This document shows, piece after piece, positions 36,736 to 45,248 of a DNA stretch of 64,000 nt; position 1 is the stretch's first letter, and each line of letters starts with the position of its first letter. The position numbers were made by a program, and so were the translations under genes. The notes below the pieces were generated by a model. The model was not told the DNA's origin. It worked only from the letters and a program-made list of their open reading frames with translations, and did not search any database. Source of the DNA: Parapedobacter indicus (GTDB lineage: Bacteria > Bacteroidota > Bacteroidia > Sphingobacteriales > Sphingobacteriaceae); the NCBI RefSeq assembly GCF_900113765.1, contig NZ_FOQO01000016.1, positions 1 through 64,000 of the forward strand. The letters are read 5' to 3'.

Positions 36736-36808
36736 TGACCCCGGAGAGGCTCGAACTCTCGACCCACTGATTAAGAGTCTGTTGCTCTACCAGCTGAGCT
36801 ACGGAGTC
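36736..36808 (-). tRNA. tRNA-Lys (anticodon CTT)
   Basis: The 73-nt cloverleaf on the minus strand has acceptor GACTCCG/CGGGGTC with discriminator A, a D-arm GCTC/GAGC with loop AGCTGGTA, anticodon loop CTCTTAA (anticodon CTT), variable loop GGGTC and T-arm GAGAG-TTCGAGC-CTCTC. CCA is not encoded. The anticodon stem is ACAGA/TCAGT: four pairs plus an A-A mismatch at 29:41, where TCTGT would be expected. All other stems are intact (T4-G69 wobble). Confidence 0.93.
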
Positions 36809-37164
36809 AAAACGTCGTTTCTGACTTACATAGGCAATATATAAACAATTTTTCGAATCACAAAATTTTCTTCCGTTACGTATTTGTTGCGTTTTTATAA
36901 GACAAATTGAATTCGTTAACATCCGATAGTATATCATTGTTTCTTACCTTCTAAAGTGGTGCAAACCTCTATTCTTATTAACCCTTCTCTTTTTGCCATC
37001 AGAACCATAACTTTGTTTATGATTTTGCCTAATTTCAAAAGGACCGCAGGATGTGTCGGTTCGGAACAATTCTTTCAGTTAAATTCACGGGTGAAGGTCT
37101 ATTAGCCGCAAGGTCTCTTCATAACGAAGGCAAATCTTAGAACCCAATTTGTTAATTTCGGACA
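36809..37164. other. Intergenic region between tRNA-Lys and aldo/keto reductase
   Basis: No gene is supported; the open frame across the tRNA is spurious. TAACTTTG at 37008-37015 fits the -7 consensus and could serve the rightward gene with a long leader of about 145 nt. From here to about 55 kb the sequence is visibly richer in A and T than before. Confidence 0.4.
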
Positions 37165-38124
37165 ATGCTTGAACAAAACAGAATAGGTCTTGGTATGGCT
37201 GCCATTGGTAGGCCACAATATATCAATATAAAACACGAGGAATCCAACGAATCTTTTTCTTTGAAGAATTTTAAAGAAAAAGGAAAATTAGCCATTGAAA
37301 ACGCCTATCAAAATGGGATAAGGCATTTTGATACATCACCTGGTTATGGTATAGCCGAATCATTACTCATCGATTGGCTAAAAGAAAAAAAAGATCCCTC
37401 GATAACTGTATCTACTAAATGGGGATATACCTATGTTGCCGACTTCGACCCCAACGCAACGGAACACGAGGTAAAAGAGCATTCCATAGATAAGCTGATA
37501 GAACAGTGGACGGTTTCCCGGAAATTATTGCCCTATCTGAAAATCTATCAAATTCATTCAGCGACACTGGAAAGTAGGGTATTGGAAAATTCCGAAGTGC
37601 TAAGCCGATTACATTCGATCAAAAAATCACATAAAATCCATATTGGTTTGTCAACCACGGGAGATAATCAGGTAGAAGTTTTACAAAAAGCAATGGATAT
37701 ATTCATTGAGGGAGAACAACTCTTCCAATCATTTCAATGTACGTTCAACATTTTAGAGCAAAGCATTAAAAAATTTAAAAATGAGCTTGATCATTTAGAA
37801 GGCCGTTTGATAATTAAAGAAACGATGGCAAATGGAAGATTAATCCCTAATAAACAATATCCTGAGTATAACGTGCTTTACGTTTTTATGAATACTTTGG
37901 CCGCAAAATATCATGTAGGTATTGATGCCGTTGCGATGCAATATTGTATGGAAAGCTTTCCCAAGGCATTGGTTTTAAGCGGAACCAACGACAATGATCA
38001 TCTGGTGTCAAATTTAAAAGCCAATCAATTTAAGCTATCATCGTCTGAAATGAAACAATTAAGTGCTTTCGGCATAGAAAGCTCAGACTATTGGAAAGAA
38101 AGAAAGCGATTAGAGTGGAGCTAA
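37165..38124 (+). CDS. Aldo/keto reductase
   Basis: The 319-residue AKR TIM barrel has its catalytic tetrad visible: Asp and Tyr in FDTSPGYG, Lys in VSTKWGY and His in IYQIHSA. The N-terminal RIGLGMAAIGRPQYINIK differs from the common GLGTMG form, so it belongs to a divergent AKR subgroup. Codons favour A and T strongly (many AAA and TTA), unlike genes left of the tRNA, a hint of recent acquisition. It is convergent with the degenerate SDR 22 bp away. Confidence 0.85.
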   Translation: MLEQNRIGLGMAAIGRPQYINIKHEESNESFSLKNFKEKGKLAIENAYQNGIRHFDTSPGYGIAESLLIDWLKEKKDPSITVSTKWGYTYVADFDPNATEHEVKEHSIDKLIEQWTVSRKLLPYLKIYQIHSATLESRVLENSEVLSRLHSIKKSHKIHIGLSTTGDNQVEVLQKAMDIFIEGEQLFQSFQCTFNILEQSIKKFKNELDHLEGRLIIKETMANGRLIPNKQYPEYNVLYVFMNTLAAKYHVGIDAVAMQYCMESFPKALVLSGTNDNDHLVSNLKANQFKLSSSEMKQLSAFGIESSDYWKERKRLEWS

Positions 38125-38146
38125 AAAAATGGTTTGTCTTATTGGA

Positions 38147-39001
38147 CTATATCTCCATACCGATTTGTTCTAACCATTTGTTTTTTAACTCGATCCTCCT
38201 TTCAAGCAGTTCACGAACAATAGGATCATCATTTTTGTCAATGATTACCTGTCCCATTCTGGTTTGATTATTCATGTTAAATGTGTTAATGATGTCGTAG
38301 ACTATACGCTGACGATTTTCCTCCGTTGGTTCGAGTTTGTAAATTGAGTGTTTCAGCTTGTTTAACACTTTTTTGGATGCAATTTCATAAGTTTCAGTAA
38401 CCTCCGGCAAGTCAGCGCCTACCAAATTATCGTTGAACGATTCAGACAAACAACCATCAACTAAAACAGAGAAACAGTCAATGCCTTCATGCCTCAATTC
38501 AGCTTGTAATCCTTCCGATAGTGCTATGATACCGATTTTTGACAGCGTTTGAGGTATTAAAAATGGCAATGAAAACAGGGCCGGTCCGCAACAGATATTT
38601 AGGATTGTTCCCGATTTATTTTTTCGCATATCCGGCAATACAGCCTGTATCATCCTTATCACATTAAATAGGCCGATGTCAAATATGCTCTTTATTTGAG
38701 TGATGGAATTAGCTTCAAGCAGGCCCATACTCGCAACTTCCGCATCGTTAACCAATATATCAATTGCACCATATTTATGAATGATTTTCCCCACATTCTC
38801 TGCTATAGATTTTTCGCTGTTCAAATCTATATTTATCACCTCTATGTTGGGGGTAGAACGAAGTTCATCGGCCGCTTCCCGGCTCTTATCATCTGTAATT
38901 TCCATTGTTGCAATTACTCCATGCCCCTCTTCAGATAAAGCTTTGGCGATTAACTTGCCATAACCTGAACCACTGCCTGTTATCAAAATTGTCTTTGACA
39001 T
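38147..39001 (-). CDS. SDR-fold protein with altered catalytic residues
   Basis: The frame opens at 39079, but the SDR fold starts MSKTILITGSGSGYGKLIAK, so 39001 is used (284 residues). The nucleotide-binding TGSGSGYG is intact. By alignment with the SDR at 49422, the catalytic Ser is Cys (ILNICCG instead of NISSG), the catalytic Tyr is Gln (PQTLSK instead of VYAATK) while the Lys is kept, and the NNAG motif reads NDAE. The reading frame is fully open, so it may be a non-catalytic NAD(P)-binding protein or use another chemistry. A C-terminal extension of about 60 residues is charged. Confidence 0.8.
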   Translation of the reverse strand: MSKTILITGSGSGYGKLIAKALSEEGHGVIATMEITDDKSREAADELRSTPNIEVINIDLNSEKSIAENVGKIIHKYGAIDILVNDAEVASMGLLEANSITQIKSIFDIGLFNVIRMIQAVLPDMRKNKSGTILNICCGPALFSLPFLIPQTLSKIGIIALSEGLQAELRHEGIDCFSVLVDGCLSESFNDNLVGADLPEVTETYEIASKKVLNKLKHSIYKLEPTEENRQRIVYDIINTFNMNNQTRMGQVIIDKNDDPIVRELLERRIELKNKWLEQIGMEI

Positions 39002-39165
39002 AGAATTAAATTTAGAATACCAATCGGTTGCTCGCCCTACTTTGATCCCCAACGGTAGTATGCAGCCCGATATTATCATGGACCTTTTGGGTAATAATAG
39101 GACTCATTTTGTTTAGAACAACTGTCGTTTCATATTTTGTTTCCCAAGAAAAATCAGGACAAAAT

Positions 39166-39693
39166 CTATTTTAACGACAGGCCCGGTTCAAAATCCAATG
39201 AAATAGAGTTCATGCAATACCTTTTATGCGTTGGAGGCGGACCGTCATTGAAAATATGCCCCAAGTGCGAGTTACAACGACCGCATTCTACCTCTATTCG
39301 ATGCATTCCCAGAGAGTTGTCTTCTTTATAAATGACGGCGTTTTCTCGATCCGGTTCAAAAAAACTTGGCCATCCACAGGTACTTGCAAATTTGGCATCA
39401 GAGCGGAACAACCGGTTACCGCACACTGCACAATAATAGGTGCCTTTAGTTTCACTGTCCCAATATTCGCCGGTAAATGCGCGTTCCGTTCCTTGCTCCC
39501 TTGCTACAATATAAAGATCATGTGGCAGTATTTTTTTCCATTCTGCATTACTTACATGGAGGTGTGTCGTGTCTGTACGGGAGTAATAGGGATTGTCTGT
39601 CTTATTCATAATTGTTTTGTTTTGTTGTGCATTACCTTGACAACTGATGAGTACGAGAATCAGAACCCATAGGTTCTTAGCTATGTATTCCAT
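39166..39693 (-). CDS. msrB: Exported peptide-methionine (R)-S-oxide reductase
   Basis: The 175 residues start with a hydrophobic segment ending LVLISC followed by QGN, which fits a lipobox, so it is probably a lipoprotein facing the periplasm. The MsrB domain has zinc-binding CAVCG and CGRCNSHLGHIF pairs, GWPSF for substrate binding, and the catalytic Cys in RYCMNSISL. It repairs methionine-R-sulfoxide in envelope proteins. A second MsrB domain, cytoplasmic and fused to MsrA, is at 62.8 kb. Confidence 0.92.
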   Translation of the reverse strand: MEYIAKNLWVLILVLISCQGNAQQNKTIMNKTDNPYYSRTDTTHLHVSNAEWKKILPHDLYIVAREQGTERAFTGEYWDSETKGTYYCAVCGNRLFRSDAKFASTCGWPSFFEPDRENAVIYKEDNSLGMHRIEVECGRCNSHLGHIFNDGPPPTHKRYCMNSISLDFEPGLSLK

Positions 39694-39792
39694 TATAATT
39701 TATTATGTATTGTGATTGCCGTTCAATACCTGTATTTGTTGGAATAGGCATTTTTTTAATGCCTCTTGTCCTTAAAAAATTCATCTTATAAA

Positions 39793-41529
39793 TTAGATGA
39801 TTTCCTTTAAATGTTTATAATTCGATTTTAGCGTTTGCATAGCTTCATCCATTCGACCACTTAACATCATTTTTCCTACTGACAACGTAAAGCCTTTCAA
39901 TTGCTCCCATTCAACTTTGGGGGGCATCGCCAGTGCATGCGGATTTGTCTTGATATCTATGATAACAGGACCGTTATGTTCCAACGCTTCGGAAAGATCG
40001 TCATAAAGGGACTGGTGACTATTAATGGTTACGGATTTAAAACCCATAGCGGTTCCAATCAGCGCGAAGTCAGGATTAACAAGATTGGTTTCATTATCAA
40101 CGAGGCCCTGGACTTCCATTTCAAGTTTTACCATTCCCAACGACCGATTGTTAAATACAATAATCTTGATAGGCAAATTGTATTGTTTGATGGTTACCAG
40201 ATCACCGAGCAACATGGTTAGTCCACCATCACCGCAGAGAGCGATAATCTCCTTTTCCGGTTGTGCCAAAGCAGCGCCAATAGCCATGGGCATCGCATTC
40301 GCCATAGAACCATGATTGAACGATCCAAGAAATCGGCGTCCTCTGGCACCATCAATATACCGGGCTGCCCATACGCAACACATACCCGTGTCCATCGTAA
40401 ATACAGCTTCATCGGATACCAATTTATTGATTGTATGGGCAGCAAATTCGGGCTGTATGTGATCTGGTGTACCCGGATCTTCCACATAAGTATTCAGGTG
40501 TTTTTTTACATGACCGTACAATGTCAGTTGTGCGCGAAGAAAGCTATCATCGGTTTTATCCGTTATGTAGGGAAGCAATGCTATTAATGTATCCTTAACA
40601 TCTCCTGTCAACCCAAGTTCCAGTTTGGCCCTTCGCCCCAATTTCTCCGGTTTATCATCTATCTGGATCAGCTTGCTTTTGGTTGGCATGAAAGGTGTAT
40701 AAGGGAAGTCTGTACCCAAGAGTAAAACCACATCCGATTCATGCATGGCATGGTAGGCAGAAGGTAGTCCCAATAGCCCGGTCATGCCAACTTCATAGGG
40801 ATTGTCAGGCTGTATGCCGGGTTTTGCAGGGAATGTATAACCTACAGGCGCTCTTAAGGTTTTCGCAAGACGTATGATTTCTTCACGCGCATGGACCGCA
40901 CCAATCCCGCAAAAGATGGAGACTTTTGGACACCTATTCAATAGAGCCGCTGCCTTTTGTAATTCTTCATCAATAGGACGCATTAGCGTAACGGAGCTGT
41001 AATTGTGCATTGAGGTGACACTTTCCTGTGCAGGTTCAGCAGCGATATCACCGGGCAAGCCGATTACCGCTACACCCCGCTGGTGAATGGCATGCTGAAT
41101 GGCTGCCTGTATCATGCGTGGAGCCTGAGCGGGTGTTTGAATTACCTGGTTATAGCAGCTGCAATCATCAAAAAGTTTTATCGTGTTTGTTTCCTGGTGA
41201 TAGTCGGTGCCGAATTCACGAGTGTTTATTGTTGCAGCAATCGCTATCACGGAGGCTCCGGAACGATGTGCATCGTAAAGACCGTTAACAAGGTGTACAT
41301 GCCCGGGTCCTGAGCTACCGGCACAACAGGCAATTCCGTTAAGCTTTGCCTCTGCGGTTGCAGCGTAAGCGCCAGCCTCTTCGTGACGCACATGAATCCA
41401 TTTTATTTTCCCATTACGTCGAACAGCATCATTCAGTTCGTTTAGGCTATCTCCGGTAACAGCATATATCCTTTTAATACCATTCTCTACCAACATGTCG
41501 ACGAGCTGCTCGGCTATCTTTTTACTCAT
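39793..41529 (-). CDS. poxB: Thiamine-diphosphate enzyme, pyruvate oxidase/PoxB type
   Basis: The 578-residue protein has the three-domain TPP-enzyme layout: the PYR domain with the activating Glu in HVRHEEAGAYAA, the middle FAD/nucleotide-like domain (CPKVSIFCGIGAVHAREEI), and the PP domain with the ThDP motif GDGGLTMLLGDLVTIKQYN ending IVFNN. The pattern fits pyruvate:quinone oxidoreductase (PoxB), which turns pyruvate into acetate and CO2 with electrons to quinone. The C-terminal membrane-binding helix is short (MQTLKSNYKHLKEI), so quinone use is not certain and pyruvate oxidase or acetolactate synthase-like activity is possible. Confidence 0.82.
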   Translation of the reverse strand: MSKKIAEQLVDMLVENGIKRIYAVTGDSLNELNDAVRRNGKIKWIHVRHEEAGAYAATAEAKLNGIACCAGSSGPGHVHLVNGLYDAHRSGASVIAIAATINTREFGTDYHQETNTIKLFDDCSCYNQVIQTPAQAPRMIQAAIQHAIHQRGVAVIGLPGDIAAEPAQESVTSMHNYSSVTLMRPIDEELQKAAALLNRCPKVSIFCGIGAVHAREEIIRLAKTLRAPVGYTFPAKPGIQPDNPYEVGMTGLLGLPSAYHAMHESDVVLLLGTDFPYTPFMPTKSKLIQIDDKPEKLGRRAKLELGLTGDVKDTLIALLPYITDKTDDSFLRAQLTLYGHVKKHLNTYVEDPGTPDHIQPEFAAHTINKLVSDEAVFTMDTGMCCVWAARYIDGARGRRFLGSFNHGSMANAMPMAIGAALAQPEKEIIALCGDGGLTMLLGDLVTIKQYNLPIKIIVFNNRSLGMVKLEMEVQGLVDNETNLVNPDFALIGTAMGFKSVTINSHQSLYDDLSEALEHNGPVIIDIKTNPHALAMPPKVEWEQLKGFTLSVGKMMLSGRMDEAMQTLKSNYKHLKEII

Positions 41530-41601
41530 ATTTTTAATGCTTTAAACATTTTGATTGAATTTCTACCGATGGTAGTATCGTACAATGCAGACACCATCAT
41601 G

Positions 41602-41883
41602 TTACTTAATTACCTCTACTCCATTCCAAAATGCGAGATGCCCCTTTATACCTTCTGCTAATGTGGAGGGGTCAGGGTAATACCATGCTGCATCAGTTGC
41701 TGTTTCTCCGTTAACCACGACATTATAATAAGATGCTACACCTTTCCAGGCACAGGTCGTATGCGTATTGGATGGTGTTAAAAACTCCTTTTTAACAGAA
41801 TCTGATGGAAAATAATGGTTGCCCTCAACAATAACGGTATTGTCACTTTCCGCGATCACTTGATCATTGTAAATTGCTTTCAT
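41602..41883 (-). CDS. DUF427 domain protein
   Basis: The 93-residue all-beta protein has the DUF427 signature: an N-terminal strand pair (MKAIYNDQVIAESDNTVIVE), GNHYFPSDSV, then TCAWKGVASYYNV with conserved Cys-Trp-Lys-Gly, and AAWYYPDPS. The function is unknown; the fold is widespread and often near redox genes. It is 73 bp upstream of poxB on the same strand. Confidence 0.88.
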   Translation of the reverse strand: MKAIYNDQVIAESDNTVIVEGNHYFPSDSVKKEFLTPSNTHTTCAWKGVASYYNVVVNGETATDAAWYYPDPSTLAEGIKGHLAFWNGVEVIK

Positions 41884-42252
41884 TGATGTTGCTTTTTTAT
41901 AAAAAATTATATTCTAAATGTTTATTATTCTTCATTGTATAGCTAAAATACAAGCAGATAAAACAGGACTACTACATTGGAATAGATGTTGGGCTATATC
42001 CTTCAAGCCTGACACTACCAATAAGTTTAATGCCTTATAAATACATTCGTGTAATAAAGCCGTAATCGTGCTTAATAAAGTACTAAAGTAAAGACTCTGG
42101 TCTAAGCAAACATTGATAAATGTCACAGATACTGAAACTCTTACATAGTTTTTCAGACTGCAATCTATTATATAGGTTTTGGCTTTTTTTATCTTCGTGA
42201 AAAGACTACTTGAGGCGCTTTCGCTTTGAAATTCGATACCTGCCTAAAAGTA
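41884..42252. promoter_or_regulatory. Intergenic region with a Crp/Fnr-like box
   Basis: ATTGATAAATGTCA at 42112-42125 (core TGA-N6-TCA) matches the Crp/Fnr-type boxes found before dps and egtD, except in its first two bases. It reads in the plus orientation with TAGTTTTT (near -7) at 42146-42153. The nearest genes (DUF427 and the Crp/Fnr regulator) are both on the minus strand, so its target is unclear. No gene is supported here. Confidence 0.4.
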
Positions 42253-42843
42253 TCAGAGATCAAGCATATTGCTGCGTATCCTCGTTAATGTTTCCCTTGA
42301 TACCCCGAGGTAGGAAGCGATCATATATATCGGAATACGTTCATGTAATTTAGGAAAATTGCGGATGAACTCGCGGTACCTATCTTCTGCCTGGAGGCTG
42401 AGCATCATGAATATCCGGTCGCGGCAGACATCGCAATCATTCGTAATAATCCTATTGTTTAGCTCTTTAAAATTGGGTATATTTTCCAAAAGCGTTTTAA
42501 AACTATTTGTTGAGAGCTGTATAACAGTGCTGTCTTCCAGCGCATCGATAAACTCATTTGAGGGAGAACCACTTAGCAGGCTAACAGGGTCGTTTACCCA
42601 ATGACCCGAAGGTGAAAGACCTATGATGTGTTCACAGCCTTCATCATCTATCCGATATGATCGGATACAACCACTGCATACCAACGTGTGATATCTGCAT
42701 ACACTGCCTTGACGTAGCAAAAATTGCCTCTTTTTAAGTTGTTTCGGTATTGCGAGGGACTTAATAGTTGCGATTTCCCCATCAGAGAATAGCTCGTAAG
42801 TTCTAATATAATTTTCAAAGAAATTGAATATATCCTCAGGCAT
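42253..42843 (-). CDS. Crp/Fnr-family transcriptional regulator
   Basis: The 196-residue regulator has an N-terminal cyclic-nucleotide-type beta barrel (about 20-125, KKRQFLLRQGSVCRYHTLVC) and a C-terminal winged helix with ERIPIYMIASYLGVSRETLT and RIRSN. There is no 4Fe-4S cysteine set like that of Fnr; the Cys residues (CRYHTLVCSGC) sit in the barrel and could be redox-sensitive. It is a candidate regulator of the TGTGA[TC]AAATGTC[AC] boxes in this region, but that link rests only on proximity and family type. Confidence 0.85.
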   Translation of the reverse strand: MPEDIFNFFENYIRTYELFSDGEIATIKSLAIPKQLKKRQFLLRQGSVCRYHTLVCSGCIRSYRIDDEGCEHIIGLSPSGHWVNDPVSLLSGSPSNEFIDALEDSTVIQLSTNSFKTLLENIPNFKELNNRIITNDCDVCRDRIFMMLSLQAEDRYREFIRNFPKLHERIPIYMIASYLGVSRETLTRIRSNMLDL

Positions 42844-43116
42844 TAACAGAAATGATTGATAGATTCAAATAAATAATCCCCCGAAGTGTGCTGCTCGTTC
42901 GCGTAACAAAACCATACACTATATTTCGATCAATATTTACTCTCATAGAATCTGATTTAAGACCCTAAAATTAATACATGTGGCAAGGCTTAGAAAGGGA
43001 CAGAAAGGACAAAGCATAGTAAAAAAAGACCATTTTGGTCAGGCGTATCGATTAAGCGTCGAGGCCCTGTCTTATGCTTTTTCCGGCAACAAAGGAATCA
43101 AACGGGCATCCAATTG

Positions 43117-43140
43117 GGATTTGCACATTTGTGCAAATCC
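43117..43140. repeat. Perfect 11-bp inverted repeat
   Basis: GGATTTGCACA-TT-TGTGCAAATCC lies 3 bp beyond the stop of the AraC gene at 43144, inside a 300-bp gap with no supported gene. The place suggests a transcription end (no T-run follows) or, because of its near-perfect dyad symmetry, a regulator-binding site. Confidence 0.6.
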
Positions 43141-43143
43141 TAA

Positions 43144-44040
43144 TTAATCGGCGTCTTCTCTGACTGATTTACGATACGCTTCAGGAGACATATCCATTCG
43201 TACTCTGAAGAAGCGGCTGAAGTACGATATATCATGAAATCCCAGTTCGACAGCAACTTGTTTTATCGGCTTGTCACTTAGGTATAGCTCATGCTTAGCC
43301 TGAGTTATAATACGATCTGAAATCATATCGCTTACGGTCTTTCCCAATTGATGTTTAGCCGCACGATTCAATGTTTTAACGGTGATATTCAATAATTTTG
43401 CGTAATCTGCTGGTCGATGGTTTCGCTGAAAGTGTTGCTCGATGGCATTGGTTAATTTTCGAAACGTGTAGTAAACGGTCGATAGTGCTTCGACATATAC
43501 GACACCTTTTTTCAATTTCATCCGTGAGGCATAAACCATAAATATTTTTACCCAGGAGATCGTTATATCGTATCGACCTAAGTCGTTATTGTGGAGTTCT
43601 GAAATAAGATTGTCCAATGGGAGCAGTAGCTGACCCATTTCAGCTTTCGTTATTTTTATAGAGGGTTTTTCGCCGATACCAGTAAACAACACCTGTTTAC
43701 TCGCTATTTCCATGTCGTATTTGTGGTTCCAAAAAAAGTCTGGATGGAATTGTAATAGTATACCGTCAAGCGGACCATCGGCTTCAATTTGAAAAGGCTG
43801 GTAAATTGGAAATCTAATTAAGCAATTGTCGGAAAACTCATACATGGCGTTATCAAATGCTATTTTACCTTTCCCTTTTCTGATCAGGATTACTTTATAA
43901 CAGTTATAGCTTTCCAGGCTTTTAAAATAGCTATCATCGTTAAGCTTTATCAGCTTAAACGCCAAAATGTTTGTTTCGGGGTTTACTAATTCTATTATCG
44001 TTTGTTCAGTCATTGTTTCACCATAATGTTTCAATTTCAT
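43144..44040 (-). CDS. AraC-family transcriptional regulator
   Basis: The 298-residue protein (or 289 from the ATG at 44013, MTEQTIIELV) has an N-terminal cupin-like domain (GKGKIAFDNAMYEFSDNCLI) and a C-terminal AraC DNA-binding domain with NHRPADYAKLLNITVKTLNR and KPIKQVAVELGFHDISYFSR, ending FFRVRMDMSPEAYRK. It is 180 bp downstream of the quinone-reductase-like gene on the same strand. The effector is unknown. Confidence 0.85.
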   Translation of the reverse strand: MKLKHYGETMTEQTIIELVNPETNILAFKLIKLNDDSYFKSLESYNCYKVILIRKGKGKIAFDNAMYEFSDNCLIRFPIYQPFQIEADGPLDGILLQFHPDFFWNHKYDMEIASKQVLFTGIGEKPSIKITKAEMGQLLLPLDNLISELHNNDLGRYDITISWVKIFMVYASRMKLKKGVVYVEALSTVYYTFRKLTNAIEQHFQRNHRPADYAKLLNITVKTLNRAAKHQLGKTVSDMISDRIITQAKHELYLSDKPIKQVAVELGFHDISYFSRFFRVRMDMSPEAYRKSVREDAD

Positions 44041-44220
44041 TTGTTTAAAGACAATTTATCCTTTGAAGTTAGCAATCTTGAAAATCATTTCTGCAAACAA
44101 AATGAATAATGGAGTACGCTCATCCCTAAATCTGACGGTACATACTCCATTCCTTAACTCGTTCAAAGAAATCCAACATCTTCTATGGGTTGCAGTACGT
44201 GGCTGCAACGGGCAAAGAAC

Positions 44221-45138
44221 TTAAGAGCGAATGCTAATAATCTTTTTTCCTTTGACGCGATTAGGCGAATTGAAGGCAGCTATGGCGTCATCGAAGGAAG
44301 ATATATTGCCGATGTGTGTCTTCAGACGTCCCTCTCGGAACCGCTGTACGACTTCACTCAATTGGTTTGGAATCGCTTCGACCACAAAATCAATTGCCGA
44401 TCCGTTAGCAGGTCTGGCCTCGGTTGGACCCGCAATGGTTACCAGCATTCCTCCTGGTCGAATGAGACGTGCGGATTGACTGACGATATCTCCACCAAAT
44501 ACATCAAACACCAAATCGACTTCTTTGACATCCTGTAGCTTTTCGTTCTCGAGATCCACATACTCGTGTGCGCCGAAATCGAGTGCTGCCTGACGGCCGT
44601 CCCCACGTCCGGTTCCGATAACATAGGCGCCAGCCGCACGGGCGAGTTGGGTCGCCATTGACCCTACAATGCCAGCGGCACCGTGTACAAGGACGGTCTG
44701 TCCAGCCCGAAGGTGTCCATGATCAAATAAACCTTGCCATGCCGTTAGTCCAGGCATCACGAGAGCTGCGCCAACCGTAAAATCCACATCAGCAGGTAGC
44801 GGCGCAAGGTTGCGTGCCTCGACGGCCACATATTCCGCAAGTGTACCGTCACGATGCCAATCCGTAAGGCCAAACACCCGTTGACCTACTGACAAGCCTG
44901 TTGTTCCGTAGCCGAGTGCTGTAACCACACCGGCTAACTCGTGCCCCGGAATCGAAAACGACCGGTCATGACCGGCACGATCAGTCCAGGTGGATGGCCA
45001 CGATAGCTCGTCGCCTGTCATACTCGTTGCGTAAACCTGAACGATAACATCATTAATCGCTGGTTGCGGCTCAGGCCGTTCCATTAATTTCATGCCAGCT
45101 ATTCCTGCTGACTCATCAGTTACAATAATCGCTTTCAT
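44221..45138 (-). CDS. NADPH-dependent quinone reductase/zinc-less alcohol dehydrogenase
   Basis: The 305-residue medium-chain dehydrogenase starts MKAIIVTDESAGIAGMKLME and carries the PGHELAGVVTALGYG loop and the Rossmann motif VHGAAGIVGSMATQLARAAG. It lacks the structural zinc cysteine cluster, as in quinone oxidoreductases. NADPH is likely (GTGRGDGRQAALDFGA). It is divergent from the MocR-type regulator at 45249, separated by 110 bp that contain the MocR-like direct repeat, so that regulator is the probable controller. Confidence 0.87.
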   Translation of the reverse strand: MKAIIVTDESAGIAGMKLMERPEPQPAINDVIVQVYATSMTGDELSWPSTWTDRAGHDRSFSIPGHELAGVVTALGYGTTGLSVGQRVFGLTDWHRDGTLAEYVAVEARNLAPLPADVDFTVGAALVMPGLTAWQGLFDHGHLRAGQTVLVHGAAGIVGSMATQLARAAGAYVIGTGRGDGRQAALDFGAHEYVDLENEKLQDVKEVDLVFDVFGGDIVSQSARLIRPGGMLVTIAGPTEARPANGSAIDFVVEAIPNQLSEVVQRFREGRLKTHIGNISSFDDAIAAFNSPNRVKGKKIISIRS

Positions 45139-45215
45139 AATACCCTTCCTTTTTATGATTATTACAGTGTCTTTCGATATGGATATAAAATTAGAAGTTA
45201 TTTTGGTTACCTTAG

Positions 45216-45248
45216 TGGGCCAATTCTAAAATAGATTGGGGTCCAATT
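45216..45248 (+). promoter_or_regulatory. Putative MocR operator (direct repeat)
   Basis: TGGGCCAATT (45216-45225) and TGGGGTCCAATT (45237-45248) share CCAATT, spaced 23 bp or about two helical turns. The second copy abuts the start codon of the MocR gene. MocR regulators typically bind such direct repeats between divergent genes. Confidence 0.45.

Noticed and set aside
36650..36937. 95-residue frame across the tRNA-Lys
   Set aside because: It is the tRNA and terminator read as protein; the tRNA structure is clear.
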